Below, in pieces: positions 24,899 through 38,694 of a stretch of DNA of 64,000 bases. The notes under the pieces are model-generated. The model had not been told where the DNA came from. It did not search any database and was given only the letters and a program-made list of their open reading frames with translations. Source of the DNA: Microlunatus kandeliicorticis (GTDB lineage Bacteria > Actinomycetota > Actinomycetes > Propionibacteriales > Propionibacteriaceae); NCBI RefSeq assembly GCF_014137855.1, contig NZ_JACGWT010000004.1, forward strand, positions 434,001 to 498,000. Direction: 5' to 3'. How positions within the stretch are numbered: the stretch's first letter is position 1; each line of letters begins with the position of its first letter. The position numbers and the translations under genes are program-made.

Positions 24899-25933
24899 TC
24901 ACCGGGCACGCGGGTGCGCCGTCAGGTAGACCTCCCGGAGGTGGTCGACGGTGACCAGCGTGTAGATCTGCGTGGTGGTCACCGAGGCGTGCCCGAGCAG
25001 CTCCTGGACCACTCGGACGTCGGCGCCGCCGTCGAGCAGGTGGGTGGCGAACGAGTGCCGCAGGGTGTGCGGCGAGATCGCCACCCCGAGCCCGGCCTGG
25101 TCGGCCCGGGCCTGGAGCACCGACCAGGCACTCTGCCGTGAGAGCCGGCCGCCGCGGGCGTTGAGCAGCAGCGCCGGCGAGCCGCTCCCCCGGGCCGCCA
25201 GCCCTGGGCGGGCCCGCACCAGGTAGTCGGTGACCGCGCGCTTGGCGTAGCGGCCGAGCGGGACGATCCGCTCCTTGCTGCCCTTGCCGAGCACCCGGAG
25301 CCCGTCCACCGCGTCCGGGTGGGTGAGCAGCCCGGACAGCTCGTCGACGTCGAGCGCGACGATCTCGGAGATCCGGCCGCCGGTGCCGTAGAGCAGCTCG
25401 AGCAGCGCGCGGTCGCGGAGCGCCAGCGGGTCGTCCTGGCCGGGCGCGTCGAGCAGCCGCTGGACCTGGTCGACCCCGAGCGCCTTGGGCAGCCGCCGGG
25501 CCGCGCGGGGCGGCCGGACCGCGGCCGCCACGTTCTCCTCCACCACCCCCTCCTCGGCGGCGAACCGGTGCAGGTTGCGGACGGCGACCAGCGCCCGGGC
25601 GGTGCTCGCCTCGGCCAGCGGCGGGTGCCGCCACCGCGGGGCCGCTGCCACCGCGTCCGCGTCGGAGGGCTCGTTCGCGTCCGAGGGCTCGTCCACGTCG
25701 GGCGCGCCGTCCGCGGGCACCCCCTCACGCAGGCTGACGGCGTAGGCGTTGACCAGGGCGGTGTCGATCGCGCGCGGGTCCTCGACGCCGCGCCGGCCGA
25801 CGAAGTCGCGATAGCGCTCGAGGTCGCGCCGGTAGGCCGCCACCGTGTGGGTGGACAGCCCGCGCTCCACCACCAGATGGTCCAGGTAGTCCCCGACCAG
25901 CCGCGTCAGTGTGGTTCGACGCTCGGGGCTCAC
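24899..25933 (-). CDS. xerD: Tyrosine recombinase XerD
   Basis: XerD with XerC resolves chromosome dimers at dif during division. The 344-residue protein (GTG 25933) has the N-terminal SAM-like core-binding domain and the catalytic domain with the full active site: Arg187 (GTGGRISE), Lys near 218-220 (GKGSKER), His289 and Arg292 ([12 protein letters not shown]), His315 ([11 protein letters not shown]) and Tyr324. An insert at residues 71-105, rich in Asp/Glu/Pro/Ser ([13 protein letters not shown]), interrupts the N-terminal domain and is absent from ordinary XerD. The gene lies 172 bases downstream of the parA start region, on the same strand, separated by a probable promoter interval for parA. 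Confidence 0.95.
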   Translation of the reverse strand: MSPERRTTLTRLVGDYLDHLVVERGLSTHTVAAYRRDLERYRDFVGRRGVEDPRAIDTALVNAYAVSLREGVPADGAPDVDEPSDANEPSDADAVAAAPRWRHPPLAEASTARALVAVRNLHRFAAEEGVVEENVAAAVRPPRAARRLPKALGVDQVQRLLDAPGQDDPLALRDRALLELLYGTGGRISEIVALDVDELSGLLTHPDAVDGLRVLGKGSKERIVPLGRYAKRAVTDYLVRARPGLAARGSGSPALLLNARGGRLSRQSAWSVLQARADQAGLGVAISPHTLRHSFATHLLDGGADVRVVQELLGHASVTTTQIYTLVTVDHLREVYLTAHPRAR

Positions 25934-25996
25934 CCGGTCACGGTAGGAGCGCGGGGACCGGACCGCCCGGTCCCACACCGAGGGCCGGGCGCCGGA

Positions 25997-26305
25997 TCAG
26001 CCGGGAAGTCCCTTGCCCGTCGGTGAACCGAGCAGCTCCAGCCGGACGTCGCTCACCCAGTCCCGGACCGCCGCGAGGAACCGCGACGTGTGCGGCGTCG
26101 CCTCGTGGGCGGCGTGGGCCTCGCGGTCGGCGTACACCTCGTAGAAGATCCGGGCCAGCGGCGCGTCCTGCGGGGTGTGGGTGGCGTAGACCAGCGTCCC
26201 GGGCTCCCGTTCGGTGATCAGCGGCAGCGTCTCGGCGAGCAGGGCGTCGAAGGCGTCGGCCGCCTCGGCGTCACGGAGGTCGAACCGGACCACGAGTGCG
26301 AACAT
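25997..26305 (-). CDS. Antibiotic biosynthesis monooxygenase (ABM)-domain protein
   Basis: This small 102-residue protein has the dimeric ferredoxin-like ABM fold: an N-terminal strand MFALVVRFDLRD, a helix around DAFDALLAETLPL, REPGTLVYATHT, then FYEVYADREAHAAHEATPH and a final strand-helix. ABM proteins include heme-degrading or quinol-oxidising enzymes and many of unknown role. The conserved YEVYxDxxA-H pattern is clear, but the substrate is not. It is transcribed away from the alpha/beta hydrolase gene that starts 56 bases on the other side. Confidence 0.88.
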   Translation of the reverse strand: MFALVVRFDLRDAEAADAFDALLAETLPLITEREPGTLVYATHTPQDAPLARIFYEVYADREAHAAHEATPHTSRFLAAVRDWVSDVRLELLGSPTGKGLPG

Positions 26306-26361
26306 CCCGGCAGTCTCGCACCCGTCACCGGACGCCCCGAGTCGGTGGGCAGGATGGGCCC

Positions 26362-27111
26362 GTGACGAGCGACACCTCTGACCCCCGACCCGACGGCACG
26401 AGCACCGCAGGCGGTGCGGGCGAGCGGCCGGTGATGCTGGTGCTCCCCGGCGGCGGCTACGTGATGCACGCCGACCACGAGGCCGAGCCGGTGGCCGACT
26501 GGCTCCGCGGGCTCGGCTGGGAGGCGGAGGTGCTCCGCTACCGGATCAGCCCCGACCGCTACCCCGCCGGCCTAACCGACGCCGCCGAGGCGGTGCTCCG
26601 GCTGCGCGCCGACGGTGCCACCACGGTCGGCGTGCTCGGCTTCTCCGCCGGCGGCCACCTGGCCGCGAGCCTCAGCCACGCCGTGGCCCACGGGTTCGCG
26701 CGCGCGGCGGTGCCCGACCTGGCCGTGCTCTGCTATCCGGTGATCGCGCTGGGCGAGCTGGCCGACGGCGGGTCGGCCGACGCGCTGCTCGGAGAGCTGC
26801 CCGCGGCGACCCGCGACCGGGCGCTGGCGATCCAGCAGGTGCACGAGCTGGTCGGTCCCGACACCCCGCCGACCTTCCTGTGGCACACCGCGGACGACGA
26901 GGCCGTCCCCGTCCAGCACGCGCTGGGCTACGCGACCGCGCTGGCCGCCGCCGACGTCGAGTTCGCGCTGCACGTGTTCGCCCACGGCCGGCACGGGCTG
27001 GGGCTGGTCCGCGGGATCGAGGGCGCGGTCCCGGGGGTCGAGCGCTGGACCGACCTGTGCGCCGACTGGCTGGCGGCCCGGCTGGGCCGGACCGCCAGCG
27101 CCGGTCACTGA
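26362..27111 (+). CDS. Alpha/beta hydrolase (BD-FAE/acetyl-esterase-like)
   Basis: The 249-residue protein starts at GTG 26362 after a low-complexity shadow. It has VMLVLPGGGYVMHADHE, the oxyanion-hole HGGG-like loop with Gly-Gly-Gly, the nucleophile elbow GFSAGGHLAAS (Ser about residue 96), and a C-terminal His in HGRHGLGL near an Asp in the TADDEAVP segment, completing a Ser-Asp-His triad. This is the pattern of small carbohydrate or xylan-acetyl esterases. No signal peptide is seen, so it acts in the cytoplasm. The substrate cannot be told. Confidence 0.87.
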   Translation: MTSDTSDPRPDGTSTAGGAGERPVMLVLPGGGYVMHADHEAEPVADWLRGLGWEAEVLRYRISPDRYPAGLTDAAEAVLRLRADGATTVGVLGFSAGGHLAASLSHAVAHGFARAAVPDLAVLCYPVIALGELADGGSADALLGELPAATRDRALAIQQVHELVGPDTPPTFLWHTADDEAVPVQHALGYATALAAADVEFALHVFAHGRHGLGLVRGIEGAVPGVERWTDLCADWLAARLGRTASAGH

Positions 27112-27136
27112 GCGGACGACCTCAGGAGCCGCCCCT

Positions 27137-27163
27137 GGGGAAGCCGGCCAGCACCGGCTCCCC
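27137..27163. terminator. Hairpin between convergent hydrolase and esterase genes
   Basis: GGGGAAGCCGG (27137-27147) and CCGGCTCCCC (27154-27163) pair with one bulged A and a 6-base loop. It lies 26 bases past one stop and just past the other, so it may end both transcripts. Confidence 0.5.
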
Positions 27164-27168
27164 CGTGC

Positions 27169-28545
27169 TCAGCGGCGGTGCGAGGCCATCCACTGCCAGA
27201 TGTGCTGGCCCGAGGCGGTCGCCGGGTCGTTGCGGGCCACATAGATCCACGACCAGTGGCCGTTGAAGGTGTAGCCGTTGCGGACCACGTGGTCGTAGAG
27301 CGTGATCAGCGAGGTGTCCGGGAGCAGTGCGTGCGCCCGGATGCTGGTGGTCTGCGGGTTGACCGTCGGGTCGTCGAGCGAGTGCACGAACCAGCTCGGG
27401 GTCGAGGCCAGCACCCTGATCTGCGCGTCGGTCATCGCCGGGGCGGCGATGGCCGGGCAGATCGGCACCCCGCTGGCGAACAGCGTCGGGTAGCTGTACT
27501 CCATGTAGGCGGTCATGAACCCGCCCGAGCTGCAGCCGACGACGTGGATGCGGTCGGTGTCGATCGGGTAGCGGCGGACCAGCTCGGCGATCAGCGACCG
27601 GATCCGCGGCGCGTAGCCCGGCCCGTCGAGGAACCACGCGGTCGGCGACTGCGGCGCGACCACGTAGGCGCCGCCGAAGATCCGCTGGCCCTCCGGCGTG
27701 GCGAAGCCGAGGGCGCCGCGGTTGGCCCGCAGCTGCGGCTCGTTGGTGTAGTAGTCGCCGAGACCGCCCTCGCCGGCCCCGTGCAGCCAGACGATCAGCG
27801 GACGCCGTCGGCCGCGGCCCGGGCCCTGGTGACCGTGGCCCCGGCCGTGCTCGCGGTTCGGGTCGTAGAGCCGGTAGTTGAGCCCGCTGCGGCTGACCGC
27901 CCGGCCGAACGCGTCCACCTCGGGTGAGACCAGCCGGCCCTGGGTGAAGCCCGACAGGGTGACCTTGCGGCCGTTGCGGAGCCGGAACGGCGCGTTCTGG
28001 GTGATCGTGTAGGTCAGGTCGAGCTGGACGTTGCGGCCCTCGTTGAGCAGGTAGCCCAGGGTGCCGCCGCCGATCGCGCCTTCGGCGTAGGCGAGCGCGA
28101 CGACGATCCGCCCGGACCGGTCGACGCGCACCGCGGTGACGGTGCGGTCGAGGTCGTACTCGCTGAAGATCTGGTCCCCGGCCGCCACCGGGACCGGGCT
28201 GACGGCCTTGGCGTGCACGGTGAAGGTGTCGGTGGTCAGGCTGGCCGGGTCGATCGGGCCGATCCGGCCCGGGTCGATGGTCACACCGACGACCTGCTCG
28301 CCGCCGTCGAGCACCTCGGCGTCGAGGGTGAAGCGGGGCCTGCCCCCGGGGCGCGGGTGCCGGTCGGCCGCGGACGGGGCCGCGGCGGCGGTCGGGGCGC
28401 CGACGGTGCCGGCGACCGCGGCGGCCAACGGGGCGGCGGCAGCCGCGGCGAGCAGCGACCGGCGGCCCAGCGGCGGCGTGGGCCGGTGCGTCGGGTCGCC
28501 CCCGGCGCTCGAGTGGTCGGGGTTGAGGGATGCGGGACCGGTCAC
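27169..28545 (-). CDS. Tat-exported esterase/peptidase of the alpha/beta hydrolase fold
   Basis: The 458-residue protein begins at GTG 28545 with an AAGGAG site 8 bases upstream. Residues ~27-56 form a twin-arginine signal (GRRSLLAAAAAAPLAAAVAG, AxA cleavage). An N-terminal beta-sandwich-like domain (60-230, LTTDTFTVHAKA, ALAYAEG) precedes a catalytic domain with PLIVWLHGAGEGG, the nucleophile elbow GCSSGGFMTAYM and a late HSLDDPTV Asp and NGYTFNGHWSW His. This resembles two-domain secreted CE1-like esterases and peptidases. Between the domains is a His/Gly/Arg-rich loop (EHGRGHGHQGPGRGRRR). It is a likely client of the TatA/TatC encoded at 10-12 kb. Confidence 0.85.
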   Translation of the reverse strand: MTGPASLNPDHSSAGGDPTHRPTPPLGRRSLLAAAAAAPLAAAVAGTVGAPTAAAAPSAADRHPRPGGRPRFTLDAEVLDGGEQVVGVTIDPGRIGPIDPASLTTDTFTVHAKAVSPVPVAAGDQIFSEYDLDRTVTAVRVDRSGRIVVALAYAEGAIGGGTLGYLLNEGRNVQLDLTYTITQNAPFRLRNGRKVTLSGFTQGRLVSPEVDAFGRAVSRSGLNYRLYDPNREHGRGHGHQGPGRGRRRPLIVWLHGAGEGGLGDYYTNEPQLRANRGALGFATPEGQRIFGGAYVVAPQSPTAWFLDGPGYAPRIRSLIAELVRRYPIDTDRIHVVGCSSGGFMTAYMEYSYPTLFASGVPICPAIAAPAMTDAQIRVLASTPSWFVHSLDDPTVNPQTTSIRAHALLPDTSLITLYDHVVRNGYTFNGHWSWIYVARNDPATASGQHIWQWMASHRR

Positions 28546-28734
28546 GCGGGACTCCTTCGTCCTGGGGGTGCGGGCTGGTCACCCGTCCGATGGGTGGCGC
28601 CCGGCTGTGAGCCGTTGTCTACACCGCTGGAACCGAGGCGGGGAAGGGCTTCCCGGGTTTCGTCTCGAAACCGCTTGCTCGTGACAGCGACGAACGGCCC
28701 GCGCGCCGCATCGACGGACGGGGCTCGGGTCCGG
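28546..28734. other. Intergenic region between Nudix and esterase genes
   Basis: This 189-base gap holds two short hairpins: GGTTTCG/CGAAACC (28656-28672) and a GGGAA/TTCCC stem just before it. They lie about 65-80 bases past the Nudix stop on the minus strand and could end that transcript. The start site and promoter of the esterase gene must also lie here, but no clear -10/-35 pair was found. Confidence 0.4.
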
Positions 28735-33912
<5,178 letters not shown>

Positions 33913-33925
33913 CCGGCGCGGCCGG

Positions 33926-34774
33926 TCACCCCGGCCTGCCCCAGCGGTCGACCGCCCGCAGCCACGGCGTCGACTCGATCACGGCGGTGAAGCTGACCCG
34001 CTCGCTGGCCAGGTTGAGCGCGGCGACGGCGGCGAGCAGCCCGACCCGGGCCGGGCGCGGCCAGCCGGCCGTCGCGGCGCCGACGCCGGCCCCGAGCGCG
34101 TTGGCCCCGCAGTCGCCGAGCATCGCGGTGCCGGCGAGGTCCTCCGGCAACACGCCGGCGGCCGCCGCGAGCACCGGAGCGCCACCCGCGGCGAGCGTCC
34201 CGGCCCCCAGCAGCAGACCGCCCTTGAGCGCGCGTCCCGGCCGCAGGTCGAGCAGGTTGACCAGGTTCGCCGACCCGGCGGTGAGCGCCGCGCCGAGCAG
34301 CACGTCGACCGGTCGGCGGTGCTCGATCAGCGCGGCGGCCAGCGCGCCGGCGCCGACCCCGGCGATCTTGACCGCCCCGCTGGTCAGCCGGCCCTGCCGG
34401 AGCGCGCTGAGGTGGCCGCGGAACCCCTTGGCCCGGTCGGTCCCGTACCGGTCGTCGTAGGCACCGACCGCGCCGCCGACGGTGGCCGCGACCGCCACCG
34501 CGGCGCTGCGCCGGACGGCGGTCCGGTCGCGGGCGAGCAGCCCGACCGCGGCCCGGGTGGTGGTCCCGGCGAGCAGTCCGGCGAGCAGCGACGGGCCCTC
34601 GAGCAGGGTCACCGGACGTCCGGCGTGGTTGGTCCGCGACCAGGGGTCCGGCTCCGGGCCGATCCGCTGCGCGACCGCGAGCGAGCACCACCGCGACACC
34701 GCGACGGCCGCCCCGGCCGCGGCCAGCTCGCGGACGAGCGGGTGCCGGCCCGGGCGCCTCCTCCACCGTCTCAC
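33926..34774 (-). CDS. MraY/WecA-like polyprenyl-phosphate sugar-phosphate transferase (divergent)
   Basis: The 282-residue membrane protein has a GTG start with a GGAGG site. Seen: an [21 protein letters not shown] stretch with the Asp-Asp pair that binds Mg in MraY/WecA enzymes, [16 protein letters not shown] where these enzymes carry NxxDGxDG, and [17 protein letters not shown], the MGDxGS-like motif. These are all catalytic landmarks, in the right order, but two are degenerate. Length and span number (roughly 7-8) are below MraY's. It would attach a sugar-phosphate to polyprenyl phosphate, the first step of a lipid-linked glycan; its altered motifs may instead mean altered or lost activity. 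The gene lies 16 bases after steB. Confidence 0.75.
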   Translation of the reverse strand: MRRWRRRPGRHPLVRELAAAGAAVAVSRWCSLAVAQRIGPEPDPWSRTNHAGRPVTLLEGPSLLAGLLAGTTTRAAVGLLARDRTAVRRSAAVAVAATVGGAVGAYDDRYGTDRAKGFRGHLSALRQGRLTSGAVKIAGVGAGALAAALIEHRRPVDVLLGAALTAGSANLVNLLDLRPGRALKGGLLLGAGTLAAGGAPVLAAAAGVLPEDLAGTAMLGDCGANALGAGVGAATAGWPRPARVGLLAAVAALNLASERVSFTAVIESTPWLRAVDRWGRPG

Positions 34775-34790
34775 CGACCCACCTCCGCGC

Positions 34791-35717
34791 TCACCGGATC
34801 GGCAGCTGGGGCGCCGGGGCGTCGGCGCTGGCGGCGGCCCCGTAGTGGCCCTGCCCGCCGTTGGCCAGCTGCTGCTTGGCGGCCATGATCACCGTGGCCA
34901 CCCCGCTGGGCAGGTCGGCGACGTCGACGGTGCTGAGGGTGTCGCGCGAGTCCGGCTCCTGCCGCGCCTGCGCGACGTCGGTGCCGTCGACCCCGCTGCT
35001 GTTCGGCCCGGCCAGCACGGTGGCCCGGCCGGACTGCTTGAGCGCCAGGTCGAACTCGACGTGCTGGACCAGCGTGTCCAGGCCCGGCGACGGGTCGGTC
35101 GCCGTCGCGCTGACGATGATCAACACCTCGGCCTGCGCCTGGCTGTCGTTGTCGATCTGGGCCAGCCGGGCGTCGCTCAGCACCGACCGCATCTTCTTCT
35201 GGGTGGCGTCGGTCGACCCGCCCTGGGCCGACAACAGGGCGTGCCCGAGCAGCATCCCGACCTTGGTCGAGACCGCCGACTGCGGGTTGAAGAACTGCCG
35301 GAACTGGTCGATCGAGGCGATCGTGGTCTCGCTCTTGGTGGCGTCGAAGACGTTCGAGGTGACGGTGGCGGTCGCGGTGACCGTGCCGCCGGCGTCGTTG
35401 ACCGCGGTCCGCAGATCGGCGACCGTCTTGCTCGGCGCCCCGGGCATCGCGACGATGGCCACCGACTGGCCCATCAGCATGTTCTCGATCAGGCTGCCCT
35501 GCATCTGCCCGTCCCAGCGGTCGCGGTACTGGCTGAGGGCCTGCTGCTGCTCGAGCTGCGTCCGGTAGACCTGCACCTGGCGACGGTCCTGCTCGGCCTG
35601 CGCCGCCAGCCCCTTGTTGGCCTCGCCGCTGACCAGGGTCACGCCCAGCACGATCCCCACCGCGAGGGCCAGGAAGACCGCCATCAACGACACGATGTGA
35701 TAGCGGAAGTTGATCAC
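34791..35717 (-). CDS. steB: SteB/MctB-like membrane-anchored protein
   Basis: The 308-residue protein has one N-terminal span ([21 protein letters not shown]), then a coiled coil ([21 protein letters not shown], ~40-70) and an extracellular Rossmann-like domain ([24 protein letters not shown]). This is the PF11382 layout. The M. tuberculosis homologue was described as a copper-linked protein (MctB), and the C. glutamicum homologue SteB pairs with SteA in cytokinesis. The start is GTG 35717, overlapping the steA stop (GTGA), so the pair is coupled. Length and anchor support an outer-face role, perhaps with cell-wall hydrolases. Confidence 0.92.
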   Translation of the reverse strand: MINFRYHIVSLMAVFLALAVGIVLGVTLVSGEANKGLAAQAEQDRRQVQVYRTQLEQQQALSQYRDRWDGQMQGSLIENMLMGQSVAIVAMPGAPSKTVADLRTAVNDAGGTVTATATVTSNVFDATKSETTIASIDQFRQFFNPQSAVSTKVGMLLGHALLSAQGGSTDATQKKMRSVLSDARLAQIDNDSQAQAEVLIIVSATATDPSPGLDTLVQHVEFDLALKQSGRATVLAGPNSSGVDGTDVAQARQEPDSRDTLSTVDVADLPSGVATVIMAAKQQLANGGQGHYGAAASADAPAPQLPIR

Positions 35718-36907
35718 GTGAAGAGTTCCTTGACGAAGTAGACGACGTCGTTCCAGCGGGCGATCAGCAGGTCGGCGACCTGGCGGCCGAAGTCGGTGAA
35801 GGCCATCGCCGCGACCAGCGCGAGCAGCCCGGACAGGACCAGCAGCACCAGGTGCCAGCCGCGGATCTCGCTGCGGTAGATCCGCGACACCCCCTTGGCG
35901 TCGACCAGCTTGGGCCCGACCCGCAGCCGGGTGAGGAAGGTCGACGCCATCCCGGCGCGGCCCTTGTCGAGGAACTCGACCAGGGAGGCGTGGGTGCCCA
36001 CCGCAACCAGCAGCTGCGCGCCCTTGGAGTCGGCCAGCAGCATCGCCGCGTCCTCGCTGGTGCCGAGCGCCGGGAAGATCACCGGTTCGAGCCCCAGCGC
36101 ACGCAGCCGGTCGCTGCCGGGCGCGCGGCCGTCGCGGTAGGCGTGGACGACCAGCTCGGCCCCGCACCGCAGGGTCGCGTCGGAGACCGAGTCCATGTCG
36201 CCGATGATCATGTCCGGCCGGTAGCCGGCCTCGATCAGCGCGTCCGCGCCACCGTCCACGCCCATCAGCAACGGCTTGTACTCGCTGATGTAGGGCCGCA
36301 GCGCCTCGAGGTCGGAGCGGTAGTCGTAGCCGCGGACCACGATCAGCACGTGCCGGCCCTCGATCGGGGTGGCCACCTCCGGGACGCCGACGCCTTCGAG
36401 CAGCAGCTCCTTCTCCTGCCGCAGGTACTCCATCGTGTTGTCGGCGAACGCCTCGATCTGGTCCGACAGCCCGGCGCGGGCACGGGCCAGCTGGTCGTCC
36501 AGCAGCTCGGGCGTGAGCACCGTGCCCTTGGCCAGCACCTCACCGTCGGGGCTGCGCAGCTCGTCCTCGATCAGCACCACCCGGCTGCCCTCGTCGAGCC
36601 GGTCGAAGAGCTCCTCGCCGACGTCGTCGAGCAGCGGGATGCCGGCGTCGAGCAGGATGCCCGGCCCGAGGTTGGGGTAGCGCCCGGAGACCGACGGAAC
36701 GGCGTTGACCACCGCGCTGACACCGCTGCGGACCAGCGCCTCCGCGCTCACCCGGTCGAGGTCGCTGTGGTGGATGACCGCGATGTCGCCGGGTCGGAGC
36801 CGCTTGGTCAGCCGCTTGGTGCGCCGGTCCAGGCGGACGGTGCCACCCACCGCGGCGGGCACGCCGCGGCGCCACCGAGTGGGAAGTCTGAGAGCACCGA
36901 GATTCAT
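35714..36907 (-). CDS. steA: Cytokinesis-linked membrane protein SteA
   Basis: The 397-residue product starts at ATG 36907, supported by GGAG; the six-residue longer frame is unlikely. The soluble N-terminal part has thiamine-pyrophosphokinase-like features: VIHHSDLDR, VLIVVRGYDYRSDL, LMGVDGGADALIEAG and MIIGDMDSVSD. It resembles a degenerate TPK fold rather than an enzyme of known activity. Near the C-terminus are one or two hydrophobic spans (HLVLLVLSGLLALVAAMAF). In C. glutamicum SteA forms a complex with SteB at the septum and regulates wall-hydrolase activity. It heads the coupled steA-steB-MraY-like-MurJ-like-GT4 operon, 73 bases after recN. Confidence 0.92.
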   Translation of the reverse strand: MNLGALRLPTRWRRGVPAAVGGTVRLDRRTKRLTKRLRPGDIAVIHHSDLDRVSAEALVRSGVSAVVNAVPSVSGRYPNLGPGILLDAGIPLLDDVGEELFDRLDEGSRVVLIEDELRSPDGEVLAKGTVLTPELLDDQLARARAGLSDQIEAFADNTMEYLRQEKELLLEGVGVPEVATPIEGRHVLIVVRGYDYRSDLEALRPYISEYKPLLMGVDGGADALIEAGYRPDMIIGDMDSVSDATLRCGAELVVHAYRDGRAPGSDRLRALGLEPVIFPALGTSEDAAMLLADSKGAQLLVAVGTHASLVEFLDKGRAGMASTFLTRLRVGPKLVDAKGVSRIYRSEIRGWHLVLLVLSGLLALVAAMAFTDFGRQVADLLIARWNDVVYFVKELFT

Positions 36908-36980
36908 CGCGCTCCATCCTCGCACGCGGCCCCGCGCCGACCCGGGAGTTCGGGCGGGCGTCGCGGCCCCGGCGAGCGGC

Positions 36981-38687
36981 TCAGCGATCGCGGGTCCGGG
37001 CCAGCTCGAGCAGCTCGTCGGCGTGCGCGAGGGCGGACTCGGTGGTGTCGAGACCGGCCATCATCCGGGCCAGCTCGGCGGACCGGTCGGCACCCCGGAC
37101 CTCGCGGACGCCGCTGGTGGTGACCTGACCGTCGTCGGCCTTGGCCACCACGTAGTGCCGGTCGGCGAACGCGGCCACCTGGGCCAGGTGGGTGACCACG
37201 ATGACCTGGGCGTGCTCGGCCAGCCGGGCCAGCCGGCGGCCGATCTCGGTGGCCACCTTGCCGCCCACACCGGCGTCGACCTCGTCGAAGACGAAGGTGC
37301 TGCCGTGCCCGCCGCCGTCGGCGAGCACCACCTCGACGGCCAGCCGGACCCGGGAGAGCTCACCACCGGAGGCGGCCCGGGCCAGGCTCCGCGGCTCGGT
37401 GCCGGGGTTGGCGGTGAACAGCAGGTCGACGGTGTCGCGGCCGTGCGGGCCCGGCTCGGCCGGACCGACCTCGAAGACCACTCGGGCGTGCGGCATGGCC
37501 AGGTCGACCAGCTCGGCGCGCACCCGCTCGGCCAGCGCGTCGGCGGCCTCGGTACGCAGCCGGGTCAGCTCCGCGGCGTCGGCGTCGAGCGCGGCGTCGA
37601 GCCGGGTCACCTCGGCGGAGAGCTCGTCGATGGTGTGGTCGGAGGTCTCGAGCGCGGTCAGCCGGCGGACGGCCTGCTCGGCCCAGCCGAGCACCTCGTC
37701 GCAGTCCGCCCCGTACTTGCGGGTCAGCTGCTGGAGCGCGGACCGGCGGGCGGCGATCTGCTCGAGCCGGCCAGGCTCGGTCTCGAGCCCGTCGAGGTAG
37801 CGGCTGAGGTCGGCGGTCAGGTCGCCGAGCAGATAGCCGAGCTCGGCGGTCCGGGTGGCCAGCTCGGCCGCGGACGGGTCGCGCCCGGCGAGCTCGTCGG
37901 TGGCGCGCCGCGCCGCGGCCACCGCTCCGAGGGCGGAACCGGACTCGGCGTCGTCGTCGGTGCCGGCCAGCGCGGCCAGTGCCGTGCCGGCGGCGCCGCG
38001 CAGGTCGTCGGCGGCCTGCAGCCGGTCGGCCTCGGCGGCCAGCTCGCGGTCCTCCCCCGGCTGCGGCTCGACCGCGGCGACCTCGTCGAGCCCGAACCGG
38101 AGCAGGTCGATCTCCTGAGCGCGCTGGCGGGCCGAGGTCTGCAGCTCGTCGAGCCGACGGGCGGCGTCGCGGCGGGCGGTCCAGGCCTCGCGGTAGCGGG
38201 CGTGGACGACGGCCAGCGGCTCGCCGCAGAACCGGTCGAGGATCTCGCGCTGGCGTTCCGGGCTGCCGAGCCGGATCTGCTCGGACTGGCCGTGCACGGT
38301 GACCAGCTCGGACGCCGCCTCGCCGGCCACCGCGGCCGGCACCTGCGCGCCGCCGAGGTAGGCGCGGGACCGGCCGGCGGCGGTGACGTGCCGGGCCATC
38401 AGCAGGCTGTCGTCCTCGATCACCCCGCCGGCCCCGGTGACCACCGGGGCGACGCGGTCGGCCAGCGGGCCGGCGGGCACCAGCGCGGTCGCCTCGACCC
38501 GAGCCCGGTCGGCGCCGGTCCGCACCGTCCTGGGGTCGGCGCGGCCGCCGAGCAGCAGCCCGATGCCGCTGACGATCATGGTCTTGCCGGCGCCGGTCTC
38601 GCCGGTCACCACGGTGAGACCACGGTCGAACTCGATCCGGGCGTCGTTGATCACGCCGAGGTCGGCGATCCGCAGCTCCTCGATCAT
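36981..38687 (-). CDS. recN: DNA repair protein RecN
   Basis: RecN is an SMC-like ATPase acting at DNA double-strand breaks. From ATG 38687 (MIEELRIADLGVI) the 568-residue protein has Walker A GETGAGKT at 29-36, a long coiled-coil middle (residues ~150-370), the ABC signature ASGGELSRVRLAVEVV and Walker B STFVFDEVDAGVGG, followed by the IVVTHLAQVAAFADRHYVV strand. The longer upstream frame would only add a low-complexity lead. It is seven bases after nadK, matching the conserved tlyA-nadK-recN order. Confidence 0.97.
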   Translation of the reverse strand: MIEELRIADLGVINDARIEFDRGLTVVTGETGAGKTMIVSGIGLLLGGRADPRTVRTGADRARVEATALVPAGPLADRVAPVVTGAGGVIEDDSLLMARHVTAAGRSRAYLGGAQVPAAVAGEAASELVTVHGQSEQIRLGSPERQREILDRFCGEPLAVVHARYREAWTARRDAARRLDELQTSARQRAQEIDLLRFGLDEVAAVEPQPGEDRELAAEADRLQAADDLRGAAGTALAALAGTDDDAESGSALGAVAAARRATDELAGRDPSAAELATRTAELGYLLGDLTADLSRYLDGLETEPGRLEQIAARRSALQQLTRKYGADCDEVLGWAEQAVRRLTALETSDHTIDELSAEVTRLDAALDADAAELTRLRTEAADALAERVRAELVDLAMPHARVVFEVGPAEPGPHGRDTVDLLFTANPGTEPRSLARAASGGELSRVRLAVEVVLADGGGHGSTFVFDEVDAGVGGKVATEIGRRLARLAEHAQVIVVTHLAQVAAFADRHYVVAKADDGQVTTSGVREVRGADRSAELARMMAGLDTTESALAHADELLELARTRDR

Positions 38688-38694
38688 CGCGACC

